Shown: piece after piece, positions 33,109 through 42,814 of the stretch
Layout of the letters: each line of letters starts with the position of its first letter
Position numbering within the stretch: the stretch's first letter is position 1
From: SP5GCR1 sp965199685
GTDB lineage: Bacteria > Pseudomonadota > Gammaproteobacteria > Poriferisulfidales > Oxydemutatoraceae
Assembly: GCA_965199685.1 (NCBI GenBank)
Contig: OZ241323.1
Span: forward strand, 930,001 to 994,000
DNA: 64,000 nucleotides
Direction: 5' to 3'
Translations under genes and position numbers: made by a program
The notes under the pieces: generated by a model
What the model was told of the DNA's origin: nothing
The model's input: the letters and a program-made list of their open reading frames with translations, nothing else
Database searches by the model: none

Positions 33109-33284
33109 AATGAATTAAAGTTAAATAATTTCAGTTTCATCGTATAACAACGTATTGAGACTGTCAACTATTTGTACGAGGAACATCATATATAGGCAAT
33201 ATCAGTCATCACTCCTTTCATTGATGGTTTCAAAGAGAATACTATACTCCAACCTCCTCACCCAACAAACATTCAATAAACCCA

Positions 33285-33311
33285 TTGCACTGCCCTGCTA
33301 TTTGCTATAAT
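33285..33311 (+). promoter_or_regulatory. Extended -10 promoter for the ypjD operon
   Basis: TTGCAC (33285-33290), a 15-nt spacer, then TGC-TATAAT (TATAAT at 33306-33311). The TG one base upstream makes an extended -10 that can offset the short spacer. It starts about 31 nt before the ypjD ATG. Confidence 0.6.
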
Positions 33312-33342
33312 TGACCCATGATACACATAACTGCAGGATGTC

Positions 33343-34149
33343 ATGGTTCTGTTCTTTAGCTTAGCTTCTATTGCCTTATATTTGATAACAGCGTTCATGC
33401 TGTTTCGTAGTGTGCGCTCAGGTTTGGGCATTGCGGCAAAAGCTCCATTATCGCTTTGGTTGCTAGCAATGCTTTGCCACACTAGTGCTTTGATGCCTGC
33501 AATCATTACTTCGCACGGTATAGACTTATCGTTATTCAATGCAATTTCGCTATCGGCATTACTGATTTCGCTGATTTTGTTCATTATCTGCACACGACAA
33601 GCACTCGCAGCACTGGGAATGATTATCTTGCCGATAACCGCTGTTTGCGTGGCACTGGCTCCTATAGAAACCGCCGACAAACTAGTCATTGACACCATCT
33701 CACCGGGCATACAGCTACATATCATCACATCGCTATTAGCGTATAATCTGCTTGTCATGGCAAGCATACAGGCTTTAGCAATCTATCGTCAAATTAGTTA
33801 CTTAAAGCTAAAAGATCAATCTCAACATCAACTAATGTCCACACTACCGACACTTGATGCAATGGAATCTTTTCTATTTGCCCTAATCAAGTGGGGTATT
33901 TTATTACTGACAATAGGTTTAGTAAGCGGATGGCTTTATCACGAAGACCTTTTTGCACAGCACTTGATGCACAAAACCGTATTATCGGCAATGGCTTGGT
34001 TGGTTTTTGGCATCGTTTTGTTTGGCAAGCAATTGTACGGGTGGCGCACAAGTATTGCGGTTCGCTTGGTTCTAATTGCCACTGGGCTATTGATATTAGG
34101 CTATTTAGGTAGTAAATTCGTCTTGGAAGTTATACTCGACAGAATATAA
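33343..34149 (+). CDS. ypjD: YpjD/CcsA-like cytochrome c assembly family membrane protein
   Basis: 268 residues with about eight membrane helices over the whole length and a hydrophilic loop around residues 145-165. This matches the short CcsA/CcmC-like YpjD family, which in gammaproteobacteria lies beside yfjD, as here. Family members resemble heme-handling cytochrome c biogenesis proteins, but YpjD itself is poorly characterised and has been linked to magnesium efflux together with YfjD (knowledge of the family, not shown here). His residues near helix ends (HTS, about residue 48; HII, about 127; HKT, about 210) are possible ligands. Start: ATG at 33343 after an extended -10 promoter. First gene of a tight run of four. 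Confidence 0.85.
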   Translation: MVLFFSLASIALYLITAFMLFRSVRSGLGIAAKAPLSLWLLAMLCHTSALMPAIITSHGIDLSLFNAISLSALLISLILFIICTRQALAALGMIILPITAVCVALAPIETADKLVIDTISPGIQLHIITSLLAYNLLVMASIQALAIYRQISYLKLKDQSQHQLMSTLPTLDAMESFLFALIKWGILLLTIGLVSGWLYHEDLFAQHLMHKTVLSAMAWLVFGIVLFGKQLYGWRTSIAVRLVLIATGLLILGYLGSKFVLEVILDRI

Positions 34150-34156
34150 AATCTCA

Positions 34157-35419
34157 ATGTTGGAAGACATCCCACTTTATATACCGATTTTAATCGTTAT
34201 ATTTTTATTTTTCTTATCCGCTTTTTTTTCCGGTTCAGAGACGGCATTGATGGCAGCGAACCGTTATCGTTTGGTTCACCGAGCCAAAGCTGGCCATAAA
34301 GATGCAAATAGAGTGTTGAAACTCTTGAAAAAACCGGATCAACTTATTGCCTTGATTCTATTAGGAAACAACTTGGTCAATATCCTGATTGCCCAAATCT
34401 TCGCATACATAGGCTACCGTATCTACAACGAGATAGGCATAGCCGTTGCGACATTTGTACTGACCTTCTTATTGTTGATATTTGCCGAGATGACACCCAA
34501 AACCATAGCCGTGATGTACCCGGATAAATTGGCATCTATTGCCGGGCGAATCTATGTAGTATTACGTATCTTGCTCTACCCTTTTATCAGGTTTAGTAAT
34601 TTGTTCACCAACGGCTTACTCAGGTTGCTGGGAGTGCGAAGAAATGCAAACACCGTGGAGGCACTCAATCGCGAAGAACTGCGCACTGCGGTGACCACCG
34701 CAGGAGAACTCATTCCCAAAGAATATCGCAATATGTTGCTGGGTATATTGGATTTAGATAAGAAAACGGTTGCCGACATCATGGTGCCGCGCTCCGAAAT
34801 CTATGCAATTAATCTTTCCGATCCAACCGAACAAATAGAAAAAAATATAAGCAGTGCGATTTATACGCGTATACCACTATGCGATAAAACGATTGACAAC
34901 ATCGTCGGTATTTTACATCTGCGCCATCTTGTATCGGCAAATATCAAGGAATTTAATGCCGATGCACTAAGAGAAATGGCACGCTCACCCTATTATATTG
35001 GCGAACACACCTCGTTGACCGAAACTTTGCTGGGTTTTAAGAAGAACAAGCGGAGGGTCGCATTAGTGACAGACGAGTTCGGCGAAGTTCAAGGTTTGGC
35101 AACGATGGATGATTTACTCGAAGAGATAATCGGCGAATTCACTAATGATCCTAAAACTTACGACAAAATGATTACGCAACAAAAGGACGGCAGCGTCATC
35201 GTTGACGGTGGCTGCTATATACGAGAGTTGAATAAAACGATGGGTTGGGAGCTCAACGAAGACGGTCCTAAAACCATTAACGGCTTAGTCTTAGAGCATT
35301 TGGAACTCATTCCTAAATCTGCAATTTGCATATTAATCGGAGGGCATCCTGTTGAAGTTGTCAAAACACATAAAAATGCAATTAAAGTAGTCAAAATACT
35401 ACCACGCATCCGACACTAA
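34157..35419 (+). CDS. yfjD: CNNM/CorB-type membrane protein (DUF21 + CBS pair + CorC domain)
   Basis: 420 residues. The N-terminal DUF21 membrane domain has the typical FFSGSETALMAANRYRL motif (about residues 23-40) and an NNLVNI helix. A CBS pair follows, starting at DIMVPRSEIYAINL (about residues 208-222) and running through TDEFGEVQGLATMDDLLEEIIGEF. The C-terminal CorC/HlyC transporter-associated domain begins near DGSVIVDGG. Length and order fit the YfjD/CorB family, implicated in Mg2+/Co2+ handling. It starts 7 nt after ypjD, so the two are surely co-transcribed. The soluble relative corC is present at 50233-51045. Confidence 0.9.
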   Translation: MLEDIPLYIPILIVIFLFFLSAFFSGSETALMAANRYRLVHRAKAGHKDANRVLKLLKKPDQLIALILLGNNLVNILIAQIFAYIGYRIYNEIGIAVATFVLTFLLLIFAEMTPKTIAVMYPDKLASIAGRIYVVLRILLYPFIRFSNLFTNGLLRLLGVRRNANTVEALNREELRTAVTTAGELIPKEYRNMLLGILDLDKKTVADIMVPRSEIYAINLSDPTEQIEKNISSAIYTRIPLCDKTIDNIVGILHLRHLVSANIKEFNADALREMARSPYYIGEHTSLTETLLGFKKNKRRVALVTDEFGEVQGLATMDDLLEEIIGEFTNDPKTYDKMITQQKDGSVIVDGGCYIRELNKTMGWELNEDGPKTINGLVLEHLELIPKSAICILIGGHPVEVVKTHKNAIKVVKILPRIRH

Positions 35420-35424
35420 GCACA

Positions 35425-37929
35425 ATGAAAAAAATAATTTGGCAATGCTATGAATTTCTGATATTTAGAAAACCTGTTATTGCATTGTTTGTCTTGCTCG
35501 CTTTAATTGCTTGGCTGGCAAGTCATTTGAACAATTTCAGAGTAGATGCCTCGGCGGACTCACTGGTCTTAGAAAACGACGAGGATCTCAAATATTATCG
35601 CGAGTTAATCAAACGCTACGGTGCGGATAATTTCTTTGCCATTACATACCAGCCTATTCCTCCACGACAAATATTTGAGAAGGAAACACTTGAAGAGATG
35701 CGCCGCTTTGCCGACGATATCGCAGCTATCCCCGGCATCAAGCGCGTATTATCTTTACTCGATGTGCCTCTATTGCAAAGCCCACCAATCAGTTTAGGTG
35801 AAATATCGGAGAATACCAAAACCATAGAAAGTAAGGATGTGGACTTGGAACTTGCTCAAAGTGAATTCAAGCATAGCCCTTTATACGAAAATTTACTGCT
35901 CAATCCTGACGGTAACACGGCGATGCTGCTTGCGTATCTTGAAACTGATGCAACCTATAAGCGATTATTTGCCGAGCGCGAACGATTACGAGAGCTCAAA
36001 TACAGCGGCAACGATTATTCCGAGCAAGCACTGGCCGATGCAGAACGCGCATTCAAAGACTATCAGGTTGTACATACCCAAAACGAACGCAATATGACTA
36101 TGGAAATTCGTGAGGTTATTGCGCGCTACCAGCAGAGTAATTCTATTTTTTTAGGCGGCTTACCGATGATTATTACCGATATGATCACGATGGTGTATAA
36201 CGATATGATAGTTTTCGGCACTGCCATTATCATATTTTTAATCGTTTTACTCGGCGTTATTTTCCGGAGTGTGCGCTGGATTAGCATTGCGATGATGTGT
36301 TCGATGCTGTCTGCTGTTGCCACGATGGGTGTTTTGGCCCTGTTTGATCAACGGGTGACCGTAATCTCGTCTAATTTTGCCTCTTTGTTGATGATTATTG
36401 CGATGTCTATGGTAATGCACTTAATAGTGCGTTTTCGAGAATTACAAGCCAAACAACCCCAAACCAGTATTCTAGGATTGACTAAACAAACCGTGCAATT
36501 CATGTATATCCCGTGTCTATACGCGGCATTGACGACTATCGTTGCATTCGTTTCACTATTGGTGAGCGGTATACGCCCGGTGATTGATTTTGGTTATATT
36601 ATGACTATAGGTATCGTGCTATTGTTTGTTGTAGTGTTTACCCTATTCCCTAGCTTTATATGCCTGACTAAAAGAAGCAAAGAATATACCGAAAAAGACT
36701 TTACCTATAAGATAACCAATACTTTCTCAAACTTAAGTCGCAAATACCATCATCCGATAATTTTGATTTCGGCATTGTTGGCAATCATTGGTGCCGTCGG
36801 CATGAGCCGCTTGGAAGTAGAGAATCGGTTCATAGATTATTTTGATAAAGATACCGAAATCTATAAGGGGATGTTAGAAATAGATAGAGAGCTGGGCGGC
36901 ACTACGCCGTTTGATGTGATACTTAGCGCACCCGATACCATGGCTGCACAAGAGGAATCGCCGCCGACTACCAGCGAAGAGGATATAGATTTAGCGTTTG
37001 ATGAAGATTTCTTAAGCGATTATCTAGGTGAAGAACAAAGCCTTGAGAACTACTGGATTAGCCCTGTAAAACTGCAAGAGATCAAGAGAATACATGATTA
37101 TTTTGATAACAAACCAGAAGTTGGGAAAGTGCTGTCTCTAGCAACATTGGCCGAACTTGTAGAGATATTGAACGACGGCAAGCCGCTCAACGACTTTGAG
37201 GTTGCCTTTATCAGTAAATTACTCCCCGAAGATATCAAAAAAGTACTCTATTCACCCTATATTTCCGAAGACGGCAACGAAGTGCGTATCAGCATGCGCG
37301 TCATTGATTCGGATAAAAATCTAAAACGCAAAGAATTAATCGAGCAATCCAGACAGCAATTACTTGATTTTGGTTATAGCGAAGACCAATTCAGGCTTTC
37401 GGGGATGCTGGTGCTGTATAACAATATGCTACAGAGTTTATATCAATCGCAGATTTTAACGTTGGGAACTGTGCTTATCGTGATATTCCTGATGTTCTTG
37501 CTGTTATTCAGATCTATCTCGCTTGCAATTATTGCGATTATTCCCAATGCACTTTCAGCATCAGTTGTCTTAGGCCTAATGGGATGGGCGGGTATACCGC
37601 TTGATTTGATGACTATTACCCTCGCTGCGATTAGTATCGGTATATCAGTAGACAACACGATCCATTATATTGTTCGCTTCAAACGCGAATATGCTCATGA
37701 TCACGATTATCAAGAGACAGTCAAGCGATGCCACAACAGCATAGGTCGAGCGATGTATTACACTTCTATTACAATTATTGCCGGCTTCTCCATTTTGGCA
37801 TTATCCAATTTTATTCCGACGATTTACTTCGGTTTGCTTACTGGGCTTGCGATGCTGATTGCATTGCTTGGTGCATTGACATTGTTGCCCTCACTATTGA
37901 TTAGCTTCAAACCAATGCGAAGTGTCTGA
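35425..37929 (+). CDS. RND-superfamily (MMPL/HAE3-type) exporter
   Basis: 834 residues, begins 5 nt after yfjD. One N-terminal membrane helix (ALFVLLALIAWLASHL), a large periplasmic loop (about residues 40-245), five helices around 250-415, a second single helix near 450, a second loop (470-665), and five helices to the end. This is the internally duplicated two-halves plan of RND permeases. The TM4-like motif AAISIGISVDNTIHYIVRFKRE carries the Asp typical of proton-relay helices. The second loop has an acidic insert (EEDIDLAFDEDFLSDYLGEE, about residues 515-540). The family (COG1033) exports lipids or other hydrophobic molecules; the substrate here is unknown. No membrane-fusion partner or outer-membrane factor is adjacent, as expected for this subfamily. 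Confidence 0.85.
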   Translation: MKKIIWQCYEFLIFRKPVIALFVLLALIAWLASHLNNFRVDASADSLVLENDEDLKYYRELIKRYGADNFFAITYQPIPPRQIFEKETLEEMRRFADDIAAIPGIKRVLSLLDVPLLQSPPISLGEISENTKTIESKDVDLELAQSEFKHSPLYENLLLNPDGNTAMLLAYLETDATYKRLFAERERLRELKYSGNDYSEQALADAERAFKDYQVVHTQNERNMTMEIREVIARYQQSNSIFLGGLPMIITDMITMVYNDMIVFGTAIIIFLIVLLGVIFRSVRWISIAMMCSMLSAVATMGVLALFDQRVTVISSNFASLLMIIAMSMVMHLIVRFRELQAKQPQTSILGLTKQTVQFMYIPCLYAALTTIVAFVSLLVSGIRPVIDFGYIMTIGIVLLFVVVFTLFPSFICLTKRSKEYTEKDFTYKITNTFSNLSRKYHHPIILISALLAIIGAVGMSRLEVENRFIDYFDKDTEIYKGMLEIDRELGGTTPFDVILSAPDTMAAQEESPPTTSEEDIDLAFDEDFLSDYLGEEQSLENYWISPVKLQEIKRIHDYFDNKPEVGKVLSLATLAELVEILNDGKPLNDFEVAFISKLLPEDIKKVLYSPYISEDGNEVRISMRVIDSDKNLKRKELIEQSRQQLLDFGYSEDQFRLSGMLVLYNNMLQSLYQSQILTLGTVLIVIFLMFLLLFRSISLAIIAIIPNALSASVVLGLMGWAGIPLDLMTITLAAISIGISVDNTIHYIVRFKREYAHDHDYQETVKRCHNSIGRAMYYTSITIIAGFSILALSNFIPTIYFGLLTGLAMLIALLGALTLLPSLLISFKPMRSV

Positions 37930-37932
37930 AAA

Positions 37933-38775
37933 ATGAAAAAGACATTACAGAGAACCTATGAAAGATTGTCACCTACATTTTCGGTGCAAGCACAAGATCA
38001 GTATAACCAAAATCGTACCGTGAATGTTGCAGGCGAATCGCCATTAACTTTGCTAGTAGACGGACACGAAGTGGTAACCTTAATGACCTTAGGCACCTAT
38101 CCCGAAGAACTTGCAATCGGTTATCTGCGTAATCAACGTCTCGTTGAGCATATAGATCATATCGCATCAGTGGAGGTTGATTGGCAAAAAGAATCGGTTT
38201 ATGTCAAACTCAAAGATCGTTATGCGATAAGCGACTGGCAAAGCAAACTTTCCAAACGCATCGTCACCAGCGGTTGCGGACAAGGCACTGTTTTTAGCTG
38301 CACTTTGGATAAGTTATACGATCAAAGACTACCCGATGTGCAACTCAAACAATCGACGATTTATTCACTACTCAGTGCGATTGCCAAACGCAACGAGATT
38401 TATAGAGCTGCCGGCGCAGTACACGGTTGTGCTTTATGCGAAGGCGATAAGATTTTGGCATTTGTAGAGGACGTAGGCAGACACAATGCAGCCGACGCAA
38501 TCGCTGGTATGATGTGCCTGGATGAGATTAACGGTGCCGATAAAATCTTTTATACCACCGGTAGATTGACATCCGAGATAGTTATGAAAGCCGCACACAT
38601 GAGTATACCTATCTTATTATCTAGATCAGGTATCACACAAATGGGTCTACAGCTGGCGGAAGACTTGAATGTGATGATGATTGCGCGAGCCAAAGGCAAA
38701 GCTTTTTTGGTTTACCACAAGCACGAACAAATAATTTATGATATGCCCCCTACTCCACCCGATAATACTCGTTAA
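37933..38775 (+). CDS. fdhD: FdhD, sulfurtransferase for formate dehydrogenase maturation
   Basis: 280 residues, 3 nt after the RND gene. FdhD passes sulfur from IscS to the molybdenum cofactor of formate dehydrogenase. The family signatures are present: SPLTLLVDG, TLGTYPEELAIGYL, SGCG (Cys115), GAVHGCALC, DVGRHNAADAIAG and TTGRLTSEIVMKAA. In E. coli FdhD a CxxC loop (Cys121/Cys124) is important; here the loop reads Cys115-Gly-Gln-Gly118, so the second Cys is missing, although Cys123 lies five residues on. No formate dehydrogenase or molybdenum-cofactor gene is in the window. It shares the ypjD-yfjD-RND transcript by spacing. Confidence 0.9.
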   Translation: MKKTLQRTYERLSPTFSVQAQDQYNQNRTVNVAGESPLTLLVDGHEVVTLMTLGTYPEELAIGYLRNQRLVEHIDHIASVEVDWQKESVYVKLKDRYAISDWQSKLSKRIVTSGCGQGTVFSCTLDKLYDQRLPDVQLKQSTIYSLLSAIAKRNEIYRAAGAVHGCALCEGDKILAFVEDVGRHNAADAIAGMMCLDEINGADKIFYTTGRLTSEIVMKAAHMSIPILLSRSGITQMGLQLAEDLNVMMIARAKGKAFLVYHKHEQIIYDMPPTPPDNTR

Positions 38776-38826
38776 TCTAAATCAATGTGAATATAATATA
38801 ATCTATCGTCTAAATTACAATATAAT
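38772..38826 (+). promoter_or_regulatory. Probable promoter region of xseB-ispA-dxs
   Basis: The 80-bp gap before xseB is AT-rich and contains three TATAAT hexamers (38792-38797, 38797-38802, 38821-38826). TTAATC at 38772 is a weak -35 candidate, so the active element cannot be fixed by reading. Confidence 0.35.
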
Positions 38827-38855
38827 ACTTATGCAACTATTTATATCATTCTATT

Positions 38856-39113
38856 ATGAAAAAAAGCACCACACAGACTAAAAAATTAAACTTTGAAGAC
38901 ACGCTCTCAAAGTTAGAGGATATCATTCGGCAAATGGAAGAAGGCGGACAACCACTAGAGAAAATGTTGGATCAATTTGAAGAAGGCACCAAATTGGTTG
39001 AGCAATGCCGCAAAGCACTAGACCAAGCAGAACTGCGAGTGAGTGTGTTAATGAAAGAACAATCCGAAGAAAGGCTAAAGGATCTTGACGAAAACGATAG
39101 TTCAGGAAACTGA
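38856..39113 (+). CDS. xseB: Exonuclease VII small subunit
   Basis: 85 residues, the normal size. The signature LNFEDTLSKLEDIIRQMEEG...LEKMLDQFEEGTKLVEQCRKALDQAELRV is the helical XseB fold that binds the XseA large subunit; together they degrade single-stranded DNA. No xseA lies nearby, which is usual. It is the first gene of xseB-ispA-dxs, the classic gammaproteobacterial order. Its 3' end overlaps the proposed ispA start by 29 nt, suggesting translational coupling. Confidence 0.92.
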   Translation: MKKSTTQTKKLNFEDTLSKLEDIIRQMEEGGQPLEKMLDQFEEGTKLVEQCRKALDQAELRVSVLMKEQSEERLKDLDENDSSGN

Positions 39114-39975
39114 ACATTCTGCCGAAACATTTTTAGAACAGTGCGCGTCGCGCGTAACCCGTGAGATACAAAATACTACTGCTGTATATCAAGATAAACC
39201 ACTAGTAGATGTAATTCACTATGCAAGTTTAGCAAATGGCAAACGCATACGACCAGGATTGGTTTATGCAACGGCACTCGCTCTAGATCTTGAGTTTGAT
39301 CTAGTAGATCCGGTTGCTTGTGCGATAGAATTGATTCACTGCTACTCACTCGCACACGACGATTTGCCAGCTATGGACGACGACGATATACGGCGAGGTA
39401 AGCCGGCCTGTCATAAAGCCTTCGGAGAAGCTGAAGCGATATTGGCTGGTAATGCTATGCAGGCACTTGCTTTTGAATGTTTGGCTAATGCAAAACGGCT
39501 TTCAGATGCCGATAAACTTGCAGCTATTCGCATGTTGGCATCGGCAGCAGGTTTAGCGGGTATGGCAAGCGGACAAGCGATGGATATCAAAGGTATGGAT
39601 ACCAAAGTTGATTTGATTTACTTGGAAAAAACGCACAGGTTGAAAACTGGTAGCTTGATGAGTACTTGTATCACCATACCTTTGGCGTGCAAAGATAATT
39701 ATCCTGAACCTATGTATCGTTCACTGGTAGCTTTTGCATCCGATATCGGCTTATGCTTTCAGATACAAGATGATATTTTAGATGCTTGCGAACAAACACA
39801 GCAAACGAACCACTCTAACAACGAGATTGATTATCCGTCTATCATAGGTATGATTGAGACTCAAAAATTATTAACAAAATTATCCGATCGTTGTCTACAT
39901 TATTTGGACTGTATTGATGAGAAAGCAGATACACTGCGATTGCTTGCACGTTATATTACGACCAGAACCATTTAG
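39085..39975 (+). CDS. ispA: Farnesyl diphosphate synthase (polyprenyl synthetase)
   Basis: 296 residues from a TTG start at 39085 inside the end of xseB, with AAGG ten bases upstream; no ATG lies between this point and the conserved core. It condenses IPP with DMAPP and then GPP to give farnesyl diphosphate. First Asp-rich motif: HDDLPAMDDDDIRRG; second: FQIQDDILD. NGKRIRPGLVYA and KTGSLM, which hold IPP-binding residues, are present. It stops 3 nt before dxs, so the genes for the entry step and prenyl chain growth are co-expressed. Confidence 0.92.
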   Translation: MTKTIVQETEHSAETFLEQCASRVTREIQNTTAVYQDKPLVDVIHYASLANGKRIRPGLVYATALALDLEFDLVDPVACAIELIHCYSLAHDDLPAMDDDDIRRGKPACHKAFGEAEAILAGNAMQALAFECLANAKRLSDADKLAAIRMLASAAGLAGMASGQAMDIKGMDTKVDLIYLEKTHRLKTGSLMSTCITIPLACKDNYPEPMYRSLVAFASDIGLCFQIQDDILDACEQTQQTNHSNNEIDYPSIIGMIETQKLLTKLSDRCLHYLDCIDEKADTLRLLARYITTRTI

Positions 39976-39978
39976 TAA

Positions 39979-41847
39979 ATGTCACTCTCTAAAACACCCC
40001 TACTGGATCAAATCACGGTGCCGGCAGACTTAAGGCAGCTACCTATAGAGCAATTGGATCAAGTATGCAAAGAATTAAGGACTTTCCTTATAGAAACTGT
40101 TGCGAATTGCGGTGGTCATTTTGCGGCTGGTTTAGGCGTGATAGAACTCACCGTTGCATTACATCATGTTTTCGACACACCAAATGATTTATTGGTGTGG
40201 GATGTGGGTCATCAATGCTACCCGCATAAAATATTGTGTGAGCGGCGAAATCAGATCGATAAAATTCGAACTCGCGGTGGTTTAGCCCCCTTCCCCAAAC
40301 GATCAGAAAGCCATTACGATAGTTTCGGTGTTGGACATTCAAGCACTTCTATAGGTGCCGCCATAGGTATGGCAGCTGCTCAAAAATTGCTTGGTAAAAA
40401 AAACAAAATAGTTGCGATTATCGGAGACGGTGGCATGACTGCGGGGATGGCTTACGAAGCAATGAATCATATCGGCTCTTTAGGCTCGGATGTACTAATA
40501 GTCCTAAACGACAACGAGATGTCAATATCGCAAAATGTTGGTGCACTCAGCAATTATCTGACGAGAATAATATCGAGTCCGCTTTATTTGAACATAAAAC
40601 AAAGCGGTAAAAAGTTACTCAAGCCGATGCCAACCGTACAAAAAATAGCTAAAAACACCAAAGAGCATATCAAAGGTATGATAGTGCCAGGTTCTTTCTT
40701 TGAGGAACTGGGTATTAGCTATTACGGACCTATAGACGGACATAATGTAAAGCAATTGGTACAAACGTTAAGCAATATCAAAAGAAAAGACTCCCCTCGC
40801 CTGCTTCATATCGTGACTCGCAAAGGCAAAGGTTATAAACGTGCCGAGCAAAAGCCGGTGACATACCATGCGGTTTCTCCTTTTGATCCCGATGTAGGAT
40901 TGCAAAAAAACATCAAAGCCAAGGCACTTAGCTATACGCAGATATTTAGTCAATGGATCTGCGATATGGCAGCACAAGATAAGCAACTCGTGGCAATCAC
41001 ACCGGCGATGCGAGAAGGATCAGGTTTGGTCGAATTCCAAAAACGCTTTCCCGAGCGTTATTTTGATGTCGGTATAGCCGAGCAACACGCACTCACTTTA
41101 GCTGCAGGCTTGGCTTGTGAAGGAATGAAGCCGGTCGTTGCCATTTATTCCACTTTTCTACAACGCGCCTATGATCAATTTATACACGATATCGCAATAC
41201 AAAATCTACCAGTTATGTTGGCAATAGATCGTGCCGGTGTAGTCGGTCCCGACGGTCAAACACACGCGGGTAGTTTTGATCTGAGCTTTTTGCGCTGTAT
41301 TCCAAATACCGTGATTATGACACCTAGCAACGAAAGAATGACACGCGCCTTGCTCAATACCGCTTATCATCATAATGGGCCATCGGCAGTGAGATATCCT
41401 CGCGGTGTCGGTAGCGGTGTTTTACCCGATGATTCTTTGCAACTAGTGCCTATCGCAAAAGCAGAAATTATCAAACAAGGGAAAAACATTGCGATACTCG
41501 GTTTCGGAAGCCCGACAAGCACAGCGATTGAACTTAGCAATAAACTAAACGCTACGCTTATTGATATGCGATTTGTCAAGCCACTGGATCAAGACCTACT
41601 AACCGAAGTTGCTAAATCTCATTCTTATTTGATTACTCTGGAGGACAATGCTCGTGTAGGTGGTGCCGGCAGTGCAGTCTTGGAATTTTTGAGCTTAAAC
41701 GAAATTCAAATTCGTGTATTAACTTTAGGGCTTCCCGATTATTTTCAGGATCATGGAACACGCGGAGAATTGTTAGCAGAAGCAGGATTGGATGTTGAAA
41801 GTATTGAAAAAAGCATAAGGCAATTTGTCAAAAATGGTATAGGCTAA
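39979..41847 (+). CDS. dxs: 1-deoxy-D-xylulose-5-phosphate synthase
   Basis: 622 residues, full length. It makes DXP from pyruvate and glyceraldehyde-3-phosphate with thiamine diphosphate, the first step of the MEP isoprenoid pathway. Seen: VWDVGHQCYPHKIL, the thiamine-diphosphate site GDGGMTAGMAYEAMNHIG, the DXS loop YYGPIDGHN, the second-domain catalytic Glu in DVGIAEQHALTLAAGLA, and DRAGVVGPDGQTHAG. The ATG follows ispA by 3 nt. The gene converges with galU, with only 10 nt between the stops and no obvious terminator. Confidence 0.95.
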   Translation: MSLSKTPLLDQITVPADLRQLPIEQLDQVCKELRTFLIETVANCGGHFAAGLGVIELTVALHHVFDTPNDLLVWDVGHQCYPHKILCERRNQIDKIRTRGGLAPFPKRSESHYDSFGVGHSSTSIGAAIGMAAAQKLLGKKNKIVAIIGDGGMTAGMAYEAMNHIGSLGSDVLIVLNDNEMSISQNVGALSNYLTRIISSPLYLNIKQSGKKLLKPMPTVQKIAKNTKEHIKGMIVPGSFFEELGISYYGPIDGHNVKQLVQTLSNIKRKDSPRLLHIVTRKGKGYKRAEQKPVTYHAVSPFDPDVGLQKNIKAKALSYTQIFSQWICDMAAQDKQLVAITPAMREGSGLVEFQKRFPERYFDVGIAEQHALTLAAGLACEGMKPVVAIYSTFLQRAYDQFIHDIAIQNLPVMLAIDRAGVVGPDGQTHAGSFDLSFLRCIPNTVIMTPSNERMTRALLNTAYHHNGPSAVRYPRGVGSGVLPDDSLQLVPIAKAEIIKQGKNIAILGFGSPTSTAIELSNKLNATLIDMRFVKPLDQDLLTEVAKSHSYLITLEDNARVGGAGSAVLEFLSLNEIQIRVLTLGLPDYFQDHGTRGELLAEAGLDVESIEKSIRQFVKNGIG

Positions 41848-41857
41848 AAAACTGTAT

Positions 41858-42745
41858 TCAGAAATCTTCGGACTCTACCAAAGACTTTAGATATGCCTTA
41901 AAATTTTTGTTAATTTCTTTATGTTTCAACCCTAAATCTACATTAGCCTGCAAATAGCCTAATTTACTACCGCAATCGTAGCGTTTTCCTTTGCACAGGA
42001 CGGCGTGCAAGGGTTCGTGCTGCATTTGCAAAGCAATGGCATCAGTTAATTGTATCTCTTTGCCAATGCCCATAGGTGTTTGCTTTATATACTTAAAAAT
42101 ACTGGGGTTTAATATATAGCGACCTATAATTCCAAGATTACTTGGTGCGTCTTGAGGTTTAGGTTTCTCTACAAGACGATCGACTTTCCAAACACCTTCT
42201 TCAATTTGCCTTCCTTCTATAATACCGTAATTACTAACTTGGTTGTCTGGCACTTCTTCAACCATTATTAAATTTCCTGGATATTCTCCATGATACTCGA
42301 CCATTTGCTTTATTGAATTATTGGCACCATTGATAATCAAATCATCTGCTAACACGATGGCAAAAGGCTCTTTTTCAACTGCAGATTTTGCACAGAATAC
42401 TGCATTTCCCAAGCCACTGGGTTCTTTTTGTCTAATGTTTATGCAATTGGCATTCGGTGGAATGATATCGTGAATTTGTTTTAATAATTGATGCTTTCCT
42501 TTGTTTAGTAGAATCTGCTCAAGTTCCGGTGCGCTATCAAAATGATCTTCTATTGCACGTTTGTTTCTGCCATTTATAAAAATAAGATTGTTGATGCTCG
42601 CCTTTACGGCATCTTCAACTGCGTATTGAATAAGCGGCTTGTCTACTATAGGTAACATTTCCTTAGGATTTACTTTGGTGACAGGTATAAAACGAGTCCC
42701 CAGCCCTGCTACTGGAAATATTGCTTTTTGTATTTTCTTGACCAT
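41858..42745 (-). CDS. galU: UTP-glucose-1-phosphate uridylyltransferase
   Basis: 295 residues. It makes UDP-glucose from UTP and glucose-1-phosphate. The nucleotidyltransferase signature is complete: PVAGLGTRFIPVTKVNPKEMLPIVDKP (residues about 12-38), with VLADDLI, VEKPKP and the late RYDCGSKLGYLQA. The product feeds galE (56818-57792) and glycan synthesis. The ATG at 42745 has no visible Shine-Dalgarno site. It is divergent from the fucosyltransferase-like gene, with 69 bp between the starts. Confidence 0.93.
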   Translation of the reverse strand: MVKKIQKAIFPVAGLGTRFIPVTKVNPKEMLPIVDKPLIQYAVEDAVKASINNLIFINGRNKRAIEDHFDSAPELEQILLNKGKHQLLKQIHDIIPPNANCINIRQKEPSGLGNAVFCAKSAVEKEPFAIVLADDLIINGANNSIKQMVEYHGEYPGNLIMVEEVPDNQVSNYGIIEGRQIEEGVWKVDRLVEKPKPQDAPSNLGIIGRYILNPSIFKYIKQTPMGIGKEIQLTDAIALQMQHEPLHAVLCKGKRYDCGSKLGYLQANVDLGLKHKEINKNFKAYLKSLVESEDF

Positions 42746-42774
42746 TGAAACTGATAAACATACTTTATGTGGCG

Positions 42775-42805
42775 TATAATGATAGCATGTAATTCCTCTT
42801 CGGAG
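42775..42805 (+). promoter_or_regulatory. -10 box and Shine-Dalgarno site deciding the GTG start at 42815
   Basis: TATAAT lies at 42775-42780, with no good -35 element. GGAG at 42802-42805 is nine bases before the GTG at 42815, and no ATG lies in frame nearby, which supports the GTG start. Confidence 0.45.
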
Positions 42806-42814
42806 AACAAATAA

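Noticed and set aside
41847..41858. Terminator between dxs and galU
   Set aside because: Only about 10 bp separate the convergent stop codons and no stem with a T-tract was seen.
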